Assembly: GCF_033441515.1 (NCBI RefSeq)
Contig: NZ_JAWQJT010000004.1
Span: 248,001 to 312,000, forward strand
DNA from: Amycolatopsis solani
GTDB taxonomy: Bacteria; Actinomycetota; Actinomycetes; Mycobacteriales; Pseudonocardiaceae
Direction: 5' to 3'
Length of the DNA stretch: 64,000 nt
Made by a program: the position numbers and the translations under genes. The notes under the pieces were generated by a model. That model did no database searches, was not told the origin of the DNA, and saw nothing but the letters and a program-made list of their open reading frames with translations. Shown one piece after another: positions 25,650 to 34,856 of this stretch (positions are counted from its first letter, which is position 1; every line of letters begins with the position of its first letter).

Positions 25650-26070
25650 CGACGTCCTCCGTGCCACTCGCCCCCGGACACTCATGGTCTACCAGCACTC
25701 ACCGCGAGCGGCATACCGGCCGACGCTCGCCGTACCGATCAGCAAGCCGCGCCTGAACAGTGAACAATCGGACGAAGGACCGCCGAACCGACGCAGGCGA
25801 CCGCGGCCGCGTGGCAGCGATCCTGACGACCAGCCGTAGAAGTACCGGGGGCCATCTGTCCACCCAGGCGGCGCTCGCCCGGATGCCGGTGCAAGGCGTT
25901 TAGCCGACCGAGCTGCGACGCTCCGGACACCGCGACCACGGTGACCGTCGGCGACGTGAATCGAGGGCTCGGCCGACCTACGAGAGCTGCTCACACAACA
26001 AGTGCAGCTGCCGGCACGACTCAGGATCCGCGCTGACAGCCAGAACTAGTGCGGCCGTCGACCCCGAGCC
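25650..26070. other. Intergenic stretch, nothing recognised
   Basis: About 420 bases. Short frames on both strands lack ribosome sites and coding-like composition. It contains the promoter for the leftward PAS gene and perhaps for the rightward small gene. Confidence 0.5.
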
Positions 26071-26379
26071 ATGGAGACGTTCGGCATGTACGGGGTGCCG
26101 ACGGAAGTTCTGGTCACGACCGATCCGGACATGACCGGACCGATCGAGATCGAGGACGGTTTCCAGTTGCTCCTGCCCGGGCACACGAAACTCGCCGGCG
26201 ATGCAACGCCCGTCGACCTCGTCGCCTATCACCAGTTCAAGTCCCTGCCGGACGGTCTTGTCGGCAAGCTCTGCGCGCTGTTCCCCGCGGCAACGCCGAT
26301 GGAGATCGTCGACGGCCACCAAGTGCATCTGTCCATCGAGTTTTCGTCCGCCCTCGAAATGATCGCCGCTGCCGGCTGA
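26071..26379 (+). CDS. Small hypothetical protein
   Basis: 102 residues from ATG 26071. Sequence starts METFGMYGVPTEVLVTTDPD and includes IEIEDGFQLLLPGHTKLAGD and LVGKLCALFPAATPMEIVDG; it is acidic with mixed alpha/beta character. The ribosome site is poor. An antisense frame covers the same bases but is Arg/His rich and looks like a shadow. Convergent with the large NB-ARC gene, ending 16 bases from it. Function unknown. Confidence 0.5.
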   Translation: METFGMYGVPTEVLVTTDPDMTGPIEIEDGFQLLLPGHTKLAGDATPVDLVAYHQFKSLPDGLVGKLCALFPAATPMEIVDGHQVHLSIEFSSALEMIAAAG

Positions 26380-26395
26380 ACGCGAGGTCCGCGCT

Positions 26396-29329
26396 CTACT
26401 GGTGATCGACGTGATCGGCCATGGCGGTGCGCAGGTCATCGGGTGCCGGTGCGCCGGTGTCGGCGAAGAGGGCCAGGGCCCGGTCCTGAACGGGCCGGGC
26501 GGCGGAGTCGCCGAGGGCGTGCAGGGCTCGGCCGCACACGGCCAGGGCGCGGGCCTCGCCCAGGCGGTGGCCGGTGTGGCCGTGACTGGTCAGTGCCTCG
26601 CGGGCGTGGGTGAGCGCCCTGGGATGTTCGCCCTCGGCTGCGGCGATCTCGGCGAGCTCGGTCAGGGCCTGTCCTTCCACGACCCGGAATCCGCTGCGCC
26701 GGGCCAGATCGAGCGCTTGGGCGGCATGCGCGCGGGCCTCGGTGTGGCGGTGCTGTGCGCGCAGGACGGCGGCGAGACCGAGGAGGGTGTCGGCCTGGAC
26801 ACGGGTGTAGCCCGACTGCCGGGCCAGCAGCACCGCGTGGTGCTGGAGGTCGGCCGCCCGCTGGTCCTCACCCAACCCGTGGTGGGCCGCGGCGAGTCCG
26901 TTGACGATGGTGGCACGGACCGAGAGCCGTCCGGTGGCGTCGATGAGTTCGTCGGCGCGTTCCCCGAGTTCCAGTGCGATGTGGTGGTTCCCGAGGTCCC
27001 GCTGGATCATCGCGATGGTCGCCAGTGTCATCGCGTGGCCGACCCGCGATCCTGCCGGGGCCTCGGCCGTCAGCGCCCGTTCGAGGACTTCCAGGCCTTC
27101 CCGCAGCAGGCCCATTTCCCAACGGACCACGCCGAGGGCCTGGCGCGGCAGCGTCGGGGGCTCCCGGCGCCATTCGAAGCGCGGGTTCATCCGCAGCGCC
27201 AGTTCCAGCAGGCCGGCTGCCTCGGCCAGCCTGCCCATGTCCCGGTAGACCTTGCCGATGGCGGCCAGGACGGTCGACTCGGCGGGAGCGTCGCGGTGCG
27301 TACGGGTGATGCGCAGCATGACGGTGTAGTGCCGCAGGGCCTCGTCCAGCCGCCCGGTGCTCCAGCTCCACAGGCCCAGGCCACCGTGGGCCCAGCCCTC
27401 GCCGGTGGGCCAGTCCGCCTCCCGGCTCAGCTCCAGCGACCGGGCGTAGTGGTCTCGCGATTCCTGGTACCGGGCCATGTCCCAGGACGCCAGGCCGAGG
27501 GCCGTGTGCATGGCGGCCTGACCACGTCGGTCGCCCTCCGCGGCGGCGGCGTCCAGGGCGGTGCGTGCGGCGGTCTGCCACACCGACCGGGGCAGGCAGA
27601 ACCAGAAGTACCGGTACATCGCGTCGGTGAGGTGCCAGGAGAACGCACGGCAGTCGTGGCGGGCGGCGTGATCGATGGCGGCGAGCAGGTTCGCGCGCTC
27701 GCCTTCCAGCTGTTCGAGGTCGTGCGGCCCGGTCGCCTCCCGATCGTGTGGCGTGGGGTCGTCCACCGCGGTGGCGTCGGCTGTTCGCCCATCCGCGGCC
27801 GGTTCGGACGGTGCTTCGGCCGGGTTGCCGGGTTCCGGCGGTGAATCCGGGAACAACCACGGTCCTGCCGCGGCCCGGGCCGTGCGCAGGTACCACGCGG
27901 CCAGGCGCTGGAACGCTTCCGCGCGCTCGGCCGGCGTCTCCTCGTGCCTGGCCCGTTCGCGGGCGTACTCGTGCAGCAGGTCGTGGAAGCGGTAGCGGCC
28001 GGGGAGGTGGTTCTCGACCAGGTGGGCGGTGGCCAGGGTCTCCAGCAGCAGCCGGGCCCGCGGTTGGGCCACCCCCAGCAGCGCGGCCGCGGCCGGGGAG
28101 GTGAAGTCCGGGCCGGGTATCAGGCTCAGCCGGCGGAACAGCTGTCGCGCCCCCTCGTCCAGCGCCCGGTACGACAGGGCGAACGCGGAGCGCGGAGCGC
28201 AGGAGGGGTCGTCGTCGAGCTCCAGCGCGGCCAGCCGGTCCCCTTCCGCGAGCTCGGCCACGAGGTCGGCGATGCGGCGACCGGGACTGAGCAGGAGGCA
28301 GGCCGCGGCCACCCTCAGCGCCAGCGGCAGGCATCCGCACAAGAGGACCAGTTCCGCGGCCGCGCCGGGTTCGGCGCCGACCCGCTCCCGGCCGAGGAGC
28401 GCCGCCAGCAGCGCATCGGCTTCACCGGGATCGAGGACGTCCACGGTCAAGGGGACGGCCCCGTCGCGGGCGACGAGGCCGCCCAGGCGCTTCCGGCTGG
28501 TGACGAGGGTGTGACAGGACGGGCTGCCGGGTAGCAAGGGGCGCACCTGCTCGGCGGAGACCGCGTTGTCCAGCACCACCAACAGCCGCCGATCGGCCAC
28601 GCGGGAACGGTAGGCGCGCGTCAGCCCGTCCAGGTCAGCGGGGATCTCCGTGGGCGCAACGCCGAGGCCGCGCAGCAGGTGGCCCAGCGCGGTCTCCGGG
28701 ACCATCGGTGCTCGGTGGCGGTCGAAGCCACGCAGATCCACGAACAACTGGCCGTCCGGGAAGCGCTCGCGCACCCGGTGAGCCCAGTGCACCGCCAGGG
28801 CGGTCTTGCCGACGCCGGCGCTGCCGCCGATCGCGGAGATCACCACGGCCGGCGCGGGCTGCCCGTGACCACCCGGCGGCACGAGGGCGTCCAGCGCGGC
28901 GAGTTCGGTCGTTCGGCCGCTGAAGCCGGCGACGGCGTGGGGCAGCTCGGCGGGGACGGGCACCGGACCGGGCAGCCGGCGCGTACCGGCCGGAGCACCG
29001 GCCGCCCGCGCCTCGGCGGGACGCCGCCCGCGTTGCCGGAAAGCGTGTTCCACGACGGTGTAGCGAGGCCGCCAGTACTGGTCCACACCCGTGTGCAAAG
29101 ACAGCTGAGCCGTCCGTCCGTGGGCGTGTGCGAACCGCTGGAAGCCCTCGAGCAGTCCCCGCACCACGTCCCAGTCCGGCAGCCGCCGGACGTCACCGCT
29201 GAGGATGGCGCCCACCTGGGTCTTGCCCAGCCCCACCTGCGGGCCGAGGACGCGCAGGCTCGGCCCGCCCGCCTGGGTCCACAGCAAGCGCAGATCACGG
29301 CACAACTCCCGCAGGAGCACGCCGGACAT
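26396..29329 (-). CDS. HTH-NB-ARC-TPR STAND regulator (SARP/AfsR-like)
   Basis: 977 residues. ATG 29329 has GGAGG five bases upstream; GTG 29344 with GGGGGAAGG is an alternative. An N-terminal helix-turn-helix (about 8-65, LRVLGPQVGLGKTQVGAILS) precedes an NB-ARC ATPase: P-loop GGSAGVGKT (about 168-176), Walker B RRLLVVLDNAVS, LVTSRKRLGGL and GCLPLALRVAAA (GLPL motif). A winged-helix part follows (YRFHDLLHEYARERA), then a Pro/Asp-rich linker and about 10 TPR units (550-970). The family acts as ligand-gated transcription factors or conflict sensors. Divergent from the secreted beta-rich protein. Confidence 0.9.
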   Translation of the reverse strand: MSGVLLRELCRDLRLLWTQAGGPSLRVLGPQVGLGKTQVGAILSGDVRRLPDWDVVRGLLEGFQRFAHAHGRTAQLSLHTGVDQYWRPRYTVVEHAFRQRGRRPAEARAAGAPAGTRRLPGPVPVPAELPHAVAGFSGRTTELAALDALVPPGGHGQPAPAVVISAIGGSAGVGKTALAVHWAHRVRERFPDGQLFVDLRGFDRHRAPMVPETALGHLLRGLGVAPTEIPADLDGLTRAYRSRVADRRLLVVLDNAVSAEQVRPLLPGSPSCHTLVTSRKRLGGLVARDGAVPLTVDVLDPGEADALLAALLGRERVGAEPGAAAELVLLCGCLPLALRVAAACLLLSPGRRIADLVAELAEGDRLAALELDDDPSCAPRSAFALSYRALDEGARQLFRRLSLIPGPDFTSPAAAALLGVAQPRARLLLETLATAHLVENHLPGRYRFHDLLHEYARERARHEETPAERAEAFQRLAAWYLRTARAAAGPWLFPDSPPEPGNPAEAPSEPAADGRTADATAVDDPTPHDREATGPHDLEQLEGERANLLAAIDHAARHDCRAFSWHLTDAMYRYFWFCLPRSVWQTAARTALDAAAAEGDRRGQAAMHTALGLASWDMARYQESRDHYARSLELSREADWPTGEGWAHGGLGLWSWSTGRLDEALRHYTVMLRITRTHRDAPAESTVLAAIGKVYRDMGRLAEAAGLLELALRMNPRFEWRREPPTLPRQALGVVRWEMGLLREGLEVLERALTAEAPAGSRVGHAMTLATIAMIQRDLGNHHIALELGERADELIDATGRLSVRATIVNGLAAAHHGLGEDQRAADLQHHAVLLARQSGYTRVQADTLLGLAAVLRAQHRHTEARAHAAQALDLARRSGFRVVEGQALTELAEIAAAEGEHPRALTHAREALTSHGHTGHRLGEARALAVCGRALHALGDSAARPVQDRALALFADTGAPAPDDLRTAMADHVDHQ

Positions 29330-29344
29330 GTCCGCCTCCGCCAC

Positions 29345-29679
29345 GCGCCTTCCCCCTCTTTGCTCTTGTTCGGCGCGGACACCCACCCGCGCCGGGGCAC
29401 CGCACAGAGCAATCACACAGAGCATGCGCCGGAACGTGCCGAGGATAACGGAATCGAGCACCTCACAACCCTCATCCGTCCCCGCGGAGAGCCGTGCCTC
29501 GCTACCTCCGCAGGTGTCCGGCTGTCCGGTGGCGTCCGGCACGCCGGACACCACCGCCCCCCGCAGCCGGCTGAGACCCGTGCCACGGCCGCCGCCGTCC
29601 GGTCCCGGCACCTCCCGGCCGCCGCCTCTCCGATGATCGGCGCGTTCCTGAGAGTTCCGTTCTTCGACGAGGAGACACG
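29345..29679. other. Divergent promoter region
   Basis: 335 bases between the NB-ARC regulator (leftward) and the secreted beta-rich protein (rightward). No gene seen. The GACGAGGAGACACG ribosome site of the rightward gene is at its end. Confidence 0.5.
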
Positions 29680-30312
29680 ATGACCGATCATCATGCGGGG
29701 CCCAGGAGCGGCACGCGCCGCTTGGTGCGCTGGAGATCCCGGGCAGCGGCCGGGGCGGTACTGGCCGCCCTGGTCTCGGCACTGACCGCGGGCACGTCGG
29801 CGGCGGCCCAGGCCGGCGACACGAGCTGCCCGCCCGGGCTGAAGTGGATCCAGTACAGCTGGCCCGAATGGAATCTGAGCTACTGGGCGGCGGACGAGTA
29901 CGTGGTGAACTCGTCACAGCCCACCTTCCTGGTGGCCGAGGAGCGCTCGGTCGGCAACGGCACGGACACCGTGGCCACGGCCACCTTCACCTCCTCGGTG
30001 TCGAGGACCTACAGCCTCACCGTCACCGTCGGCGTCAGCTACACCCTGTTGGAGAAACTGACCACCACCGTCAGCGCGAGCATCACGACGAGCACGACGA
30101 CCACGACCGGTGTCTCGGCCAGCGCATCCGTTCCCGCGCACGGCCGGGTGATCGGCCAGTACGGCGTCGAGGCGTACAACGTGAACTACACCTTGAACAC
30201 CTACGAGTCCTGGAGCTCCACCCCGGGCGAGAACTGCTCCCGCACAAGTTCTGCTCCGGGCACGACCGTCGCACCCACGGTGTACACCGGATGGCGAGTA
30301 CTGCCCGGCTGA
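29680..30312 (+). CDS. Secreted beta-strand-rich protein, possible aerolysin-like pore former
   Basis: 210 residues from ATG 29680 (GAGGAGAC upstream). A long twin-Arg-free signal peptide (about 1-46) ends SAAAQA. The mature protein has a short CPPGLKWIQYSWPEWNLSYW segment, then from residue about 85 long alternating Ser/Thr/hydrophobic strands (TATFTSSVSRTYSLTVTVGV, TTTVSASITTSTTTTTGVSA, RVIGQYGVEAYNVNYTLNTY). That amphipathic pattern is the hallmark of the membrane-inserting region of ETX/MTX2 and other aerolysin-type toxins. It ends with two Cys-containing segments. Family assignment is inference; secretion is clear. Divergent STAND regulator may control it. Confidence 0.75.
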   Translation: MTDHHAGPRSGTRRLVRWRSRAAAGAVLAALVSALTAGTSAAAQAGDTSCPPGLKWIQYSWPEWNLSYWAADEYVVNSSQPTFLVAEERSVGNGTDTVATATFTSSVSRTYSLTVTVGVSYTLLEKLTTTVSASITTSTTTTTGVSASASVPAHGRVIGQYGVEAYNVNYTLNTYESWSSTPGENCSRTSSAPGTTVAPTVYTGWRVLPG

Positions 30313-30387
30313 CCAGCCCGGATTTTGGAAGCAGGCGTTCTCGCCCTACTTCGGCGAAGTACCGGGCGCGCCCAGCGCCGGCCGACA

Positions 30388-30423
30388 CCGGTAGGTCACC
30401 AGACGCTCCTGGTGACCTACCGG
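30388..30423. terminator. 15-bp perfect inverted repeat, bidirectional terminator
   Basis: CCGGTAGGTCACCAG (30388-30402) and its exact reverse complement (30409-30423) flank a six-base loop. It lies between the convergent secreted-protein genes ending at 30312 and 30488, where a shared terminator is expected. Confidence 0.75.
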
Positions 30424-30487
30424 CGGAGCGATCGGCTATCGACCTCGGCGGCCGGAACCGATCACCAGAACATCATGAACGGTTGTT

Positions 30488-30769
30488 TCACAGCAGGCCG
30501 AAAACCGAGTCCAGGAGACCGCCACCGTCGCTGTCGCTGGTGCCGCCGTCGGTGCCGCCGTCGACGTTTTCGGTGCCGTCGCAGCCGACGCTGCTGTTCA
30601 CCTCGGTTCCGCCGGCCCCGTCCGGTCCCGCCTGGACGTTCGACTCGTGGTAACCGGCGCAGGGAACGGTCGCGCCACCGGTCTCCGCCGACGCGACTCC
30701 GGCCACACCCAGGATGAGGGGCGCCGCCAAGGCAGCACCCGCGACGCCGAGCCGCAAAGTCTTCCGCAT
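30488..30769 (-). CDS. Small secreted protein with Cys-Ala-x-Tyr / AGPDGA motif
   Basis: 93 residues from ATG 30769 (AAGGA upstream). Signal peptide MRKTLRLGVAGAALAAPLIL... cut after ASA (about 28). The mature part has PCAGYHESNVQAGPDGAGGT and VGCDG, then an acidic Gly/Asp/Ser tail ending LLDSVFGLL. The same motif occurs twice in the secreted protein at 34078-34392, defining a small family in this window. Function unknown; two Cys per motif suggest a disulfide-closed module. Confidence 0.75.
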   Translation of the reverse strand: MRKTLRLGVAGAALAAPLILGVAGVASAETGGATVPCAGYHESNVQAGPDGAGGTEVNSSVGCDGTENVDGGTDGGTSDSDGGGLLDSVFGLL

Positions 30770-30966
30770 GGTGAGTTCCTTTCTCGTTCTTCTTGTCGTT
30801 GCGAACGTCCCGCCAGGAGTTCCGGAGGGACGACGTGCAGATAGCCGAACCGGCAGCGGATATGCGCGATAGGACGGACAAGATCGACAAGTGATTCGAT
30901 CAGGGTACTGAATTGTTCGCTTTTCGCGGTTGCGGGCACGGCGAACCAGCGGCTTCCCGCCCGGCG

Positions 30967-31420
30967 TCACCACGCGGGAACGGCCTGATACCCGACGCCT
31001 CGCACGGTCCGGACCAGACGGGGCCGCCGAGGGTCGGGTTCGATTTTGTTGCGGAGCCGGCACACGTGGATGTCGAGCAGCCTGGTGTCCGCCGAGCGCG
31101 AGAACCCCCACACACGGCGGATGAGCTCGCTGCGGCTCACCGCTACGGGCGCTGCCGCGGCAAGCTCGCCGGAGCAAGGCCCGGATGCTCGCGGCGAACT
31201 CCGCCGCCGCCAACGGTTCCACCACGCACTGATCGGCACCGGCGCCGAGAGCCGCCACGGCTTCCGCGACGGTCGGCCGGTGCAGGATGACGACGATCGG
31301 CGCTTCGCTCCGGCGCCGGACGGCCCGGCAGAGGGTCACACCGTCCACGCCGGGCAATCCGAAGTCCACCAGCACGACGTCGACGAGCGACCGTCGACGA
31401 ACACCGTTCGGATCATTGCT
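30967..31420 (-). pseudogene. OmpR-family response regulator, truncated and frameshifted
   Basis: Reading leftward, VDVVLVDFGLPGVDGVTLCR and VVEPLAAAEFAASIRALLRR are the second half of a receiver; the first strands and acidic pair are missing. A frameshift with loss of the winged-helix N-terminus leads to ELAAAAPVAVSRSELIRRVW and DIHVCRLRNKIEPDPRRPRL, ending GVGYQAVPAW. The missing 5' end lies next to the hexanucleotide array. No cognate kinase nearby. Confidence 0.8.
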
Positions 31421-31451
31421 GGTTCACGACTCCAGGGTCCGCGGCCGCCGG

Positions 31452-31516
<65 letters not shown>

Positions 31517-31776
31517 TAGGCCGCCGGCGGCGTGCGGCGGCCTACCGGCCGGCGGCGATGTCGGGGCATCCACCGTCCGTGGCAGCGCGAACTTCGCCAC
31601 CACGTGATCACAAGGTATTCCACAGAAGCGCAGGACGGCAGTGCCGCAACGCGAACGAGTGTCCCGACTGTTCAATTCGACAGCATCTGCACGAGTGCCG
31701 GCGCACAATCGATTCCTGCGCCGATTAACGAGTGCCAGGAAGGGTAAAGGGGCTTTCTCGGGTGCCGAAATCCCAG

Positions 31777-31986
31777 ATGGGAATCATGATGACCCACCGC
31801 GCGCTCCACCGAGCGGGCTTCGCTCGCTCTCGATGGTCCACGAAACCACGGAACACCGTCCCTCGGCACCGGCTGCACAGATCGAACAGCCTGGCGCGGC
31901 TCGCCCTCGAAGTGCTGTGCGCGGGACTGCTCCTGGGCGGCCTGGCGACGACGGCCACGTTGATCGCCACGATCGCGCTGCGCTGA
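31777..31986 (+). CDS. Small single-pass membrane protein (candidate)
   Basis: 69 residues from ATG 31777 (other starts: 31786, 31789, GTG 31732). A basic head is followed by LARLALEVLCAGLLLGGLAT and TATLIATIALR, one transmembrane helix at the C-terminus. No strong ribosome site. The composition is Arg-rich before the helix. It may be real or fortuitous. Confidence 0.35.
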   Translation: MGIMMTHRALHRAGFARSRWSTKPRNTVPRHRLHRSNSLARLALEVLCAGLLLGGLATTATLIATIALR

Positions 31987-32285
31987 CCATGCGCACCGGA
32001 AACAGTTGTCCGAAGACAACAGAAACGACCTCGCGCGATCACTCGCCGTCCGGCGCGTCCGGGAAGGCGGCGGCAGCGAGACCGGTGGAGCCGACCAGGA
32101 CTACCGGAATCGCGCTTTCGTTTATTGAACACTGGACAACCGCTCGTCCTCCGCCATATAGTCCCGCACCACGGATGATCGCCGGTTACCGCCGTCGACA
32201 ACAGCGCGAATGCCGCCGTTCGACACGCCTCGCTCATCAGCGGGGACTTCGGCACCGCTGCGCGACCGTGAACCGAGAAGGAACG

Positions 32286-33047
32286 ATGACCGGACCGAGT
32301 CCCCAGGTGGGCGCACCCCCACGGCCGATCAGGCCACTTTCGGTGCCGGAACTCGCCAGGGTCCGGTTCGCGGCGGACAGCATCGCCGGGCGTCCGGGTT
32401 ACAGCGCGGACGCCGAGGCCGGCCTGCTCGCCTTGCTCGCCGAAAACCTCATCCAGCAGAAGATCTCCGCCGGCGACGAACTGTGCAACCTGGACGGCTG
32501 GTGCTCCGGCATCTGGATCATCCAAGCCGGAACCGTCGAACTGACCATGGCGAACGAACACGATCATCTGGTCCTGCAGACGGTGTGCCGCGGCGAGGCG
32601 TTCGGCCTGGTCCAGCTCCTGGACGGGCAATCACTTCCATATGCGGTCCGCGCGCGCACCGCGGTCACCGCGCTGCTCCTGCCCGTCACGAAGTTCCCGC
32701 AACTGCGCCGGCAACCATCGTTCATGGAACTGGTGGTCGCCGGTCTGACCCGCCGGCTGGTACGGGCGTGGGATCACCTGGCGGCCGTGCTGGCCGACGA
32801 CCTGAGCACCAAAGCGGCGCGGATTCTCCTGGCCGAAGAGCGAGAGGGCGTTGTGCCCTTGCCGCAGGTGACTCTCGCCAATCTCCTGGGCGTGTCACGG
32901 CCGGGGCTCAACGTGGCGCTGGGAAGTCTCCGGGATGCCGGCTTCATCGAACTCCGCTACCGGAGGATTCTGATCCTCGACCACGACGGTCTCGAGTCGG
33001 CGGCACGGATACCCTCGATCGTCGACCCCGCCACGGACCTGCGCTGA
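32286..33047 (+). CDS. Crp/Fnr-family transcriptional regulator
   Basis: 253 residues from ATG 32286. A cyclic-nucleotide-binding fold (about 45-165: SGIWIIQAGTVELTMANEHD, CRGEAFGLVQLL, YAVRARTAVTALLLPV) leads to the long dimer helix and a winged HTH (about 195-240: VTLANLLGVSRPGLNVALGS, RDAGFIELRYRRILILD). The phosphate-binding cassette is degenerate (no canonical GE-x-A-L with RxA), so cAMP binding is doubtful. Closely parallels the protein at 34857-35642. Target unknown. Confidence 0.88.
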   Translation: MTGPSPQVGAPPRPIRPLSVPELARVRFAADSIAGRPGYSADAEAGLLALLAENLIQQKISAGDELCNLDGWCSGIWIIQAGTVELTMANEHDHLVLQTVCRGEAFGLVQLLDGQSLPYAVRARTAVTALLLPVTKFPQLRRQPSFMELVVAGLTRRLVRAWDHLAAVLADDLSTKAARILLAEEREGVVPLPQVTLANLLGVSRPGLNVALGSLRDAGFIELRYRRILILDHDGLESAARIPSIVDPATDLR

Positions 33048-33052
33048 CCAGG

Positions 33053-33940
33053 TCAGGGCAGGATCATCAGCCCGGCCGGCAACTCGTCCCACAGCACGCT
33101 CGCGATGCGGAGCAGGCTGGTCGACGGCGCCCGCAAGACGAGACTGAGACCGATCGCGCTGAGCTGACGGGCCGTCCGAGCGAGAGCGGCGACCGCCGGC
33201 CCGTCGGGATCGCTCAAGTGGTGGACGTGGAGCTGCACATCGGTCCGAGTGCTCAAAGCGCGGTCGACCGCGGCCGTCAACACCCGGGTGAACACCGCCC
33301 GGTTCCGCATGTCGACTCGGCCGATGACGCGAATTCCGCTGCCGACGGGCACGATCTGCAGGCTTTCGTCGCGATAGGACAGTGCGGGATCGATCCGGTC
33401 ACGGTGCGCCGCCGCCCAGAGGTGCGCCTCCGTACCGCACCGGCGCCGATCGTAGGCGCAAAGGAACGCACCCGGCCGGTCACCGGTCAGCCGGTCGATG
33501 TACGCCTCGAACCCATCGGCGTCGGGCGGGCGCAGGTTCTCCCGGATCCAGTTGGCTTCCACCATGATCCGGAGTCCGGAGAACCCTTCGGCTCTCGTGT
33601 TGTCGGCGTACCGGGCGAGCCAGGCGAGCATTCCCCCCGGTTCGCCGAGAGGCAGCCGGACGTGGTGGTCACGGACCGACATGACCAGCAGCTGACCTCG
33701 GCCGGTCAAGCGACCGACGTTCAGCCCCGCCGCCGCGAGCCGGTCGAGCGCCCGCAACCGTTCCCCGCCCGGTACCAGGCAACAGATGCGCTCGCCGAGC
33801 TGGACACCGGCGGTGATGAAGAAATAGAGCAAGCTGCGGTACTCCGCCTCGGTACCGAACACGGCACCGGCGTGCTGGTACCGGACGGCACCCCCGCCGG
33901 TGTTCGGCTTCGACCGGTGGACGTCCAGCGGACCTGTCAT
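33053..33940 (-). CDS. MEDS-domain sensor with C-terminal STAS-like domain
   Basis: 295 residues, ending five bases from the convergent Crp gene. The N-terminal part (about 20-195) is MEDS-like: HAGAVFGTEAEYRSLLYFFI, GERICCLVPG, MVEANWIRENLRP and GAFLCAYDRRR. The C-terminal about 95 residues (DESLQIVPVGSGIRVIGRVD...VDRALSTRTDVQLHVHHLSD) fold like STAS, without an obvious phosphorylatable Ser context. Together with the neighbouring Crp-like genes and sigma factor it suggests a signal-input role. Confidence 0.78.
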   Translation of the reverse strand: MTGPLDVHRSKPNTGGGAVRYQHAGAVFGTEAEYRSLLYFFITAGVQLGERICCLVPGGERLRALDRLAAAGLNVGRLTGRGQLLVMSVRDHHVRLPLGEPGGMLAWLARYADNTRAEGFSGLRIMVEANWIRENLRPPDADGFEAYIDRLTGDRPGAFLCAYDRRRCGTEAHLWAAAHRDRIDPALSYRDESLQIVPVGSGIRVIGRVDMRNRAVFTRVLTAAVDRALSTRTDVQLHVHHLSDPDGPAVAALARTARQLSAIGLSLVLRAPSTSLLRIASVLWDELPAGLMILP

Positions 33941-34077
33941 CCCTCGTCAGACCTTTCCGTTAACGTGCGCTCGTCCTTCGCCAGGGCGACGGGCGACGGG
34001 GTACGAGCGGGGTTCTGCACACCCTGGTGTGGACGGGGCAGGTGCCGACCGGCCGGCACCTGCCCTCAGCGGTTCCC

Positions 34078-34392
34078 TCAGGCGACGGCACACTGTCCGG
34101 TGCTTGAGGTCACCAGCTTCCCGACGGCCCCGTTCGGGCCGGCGCTGACTTGCCAGGCCTGGTAGTGGGCACAGCCCGGACCGCGGCCGCTCCCACCATC
34201 CCCTGAACACCCACCGACGCCGGTGCCGGTCGTGGTCGCGGTGGCCCCGTCCGGCCCGGCTGCGACCGAACCAGCCTGGTAGGAGGCGCAGCCCGGCCCA
34301 CCACCGCTCTGCGCGGACGCCACGCCCCACCCCGCCGCCAGCAGCGGAACGGAAATCCCGACCACGGTCATACCCTTCACCAAAAGGTTCAT
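34078..34392 (-). CDS. Small secreted protein with two tandem CAxY/AGPxGA repeats
   Basis: 104 residues from ATG 34392. Signal peptide MNLLVKGMTVVGISVPLLAA..., cut after ASA (about 27). The mature chain holds two copies of about 35 residues: GPGCASYQAGSVAAGPDGAT...GGCS and GPGCAHYQAWQVSAGPNGAV...GQCA. Each has a Cys at both ends, so each may close as one disulfide loop. The same unit occurs once in the protein at 30488-30769. Function unknown. Confidence 0.75.
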   Translation of the reverse strand: MNLLVKGMTVVGISVPLLAAGWGVASAQSGGGPGCASYQAGSVAAGPDGATATTTGTGVGGCSGDGGSGRGPGCAHYQAWQVSAGPNGAVGKLVTSSTGQCAVA

Positions 34393-34856
34393 CGTCTATT
34401 CCTCACTCGCTTTGTACGACCCGATGAATTCATCGGGTCTCGCACATGGTCGCGCTTTCAGGACCGCGCCACAGGACCAAAGCCCCGTCTCATCCCTATT
34501 TGCCAAGCACGTCCTCCGACGCGAGGAACACTACCGCACGCGCCACCGGTGACCACCCAGCGAAGAGCGTTGCGAAGATGTACCACCCGGGCAGGTGTAA
34601 AGTTTGTTCGAATTTGACCGTTACCGGTTCCGCGAACACGCGCGAGAAGACCCGAACCTGCTTTTTGCTCTTTGAAAAGTCATCTGCCTGACGGTTTACT
34701 CGACCAGCCGAGTGATGCTCCGGCAAGGGTGTCTGGCCGGTCAGTTCCGGGGGTAGCCGCACGGAGCCCGCGACGCCTGGCCGGCTGCACGTTACCGATC
34801 CGCGGGGACAGCGCTACGCGAAGTCCAGTATTCGACGACCGCACCAGTGAGAAACC
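34393..34856. other. Long intergenic, less GC-rich than its surroundings
   Basis: 464 bases between a leftward secreted gene and a rightward Crp-like gene. It has AT-richer patches (34600-34680: AAAGTTTGTTCGAATTTGAC and CTTTTTGCTCTTTGAAAAG) likely to be promoter regions. No frame with a ribosome site. Confidence 0.5.

Noticed and set aside
29330..29917. Longer 1,173-residue version of the NB-ARC regulator
   Set aside because: The extra residues are Pro/Arg/Ser rich, overlap the divergent secreted-protein gene, and two better starts with ribosome sites exist at 29329 and 29344.
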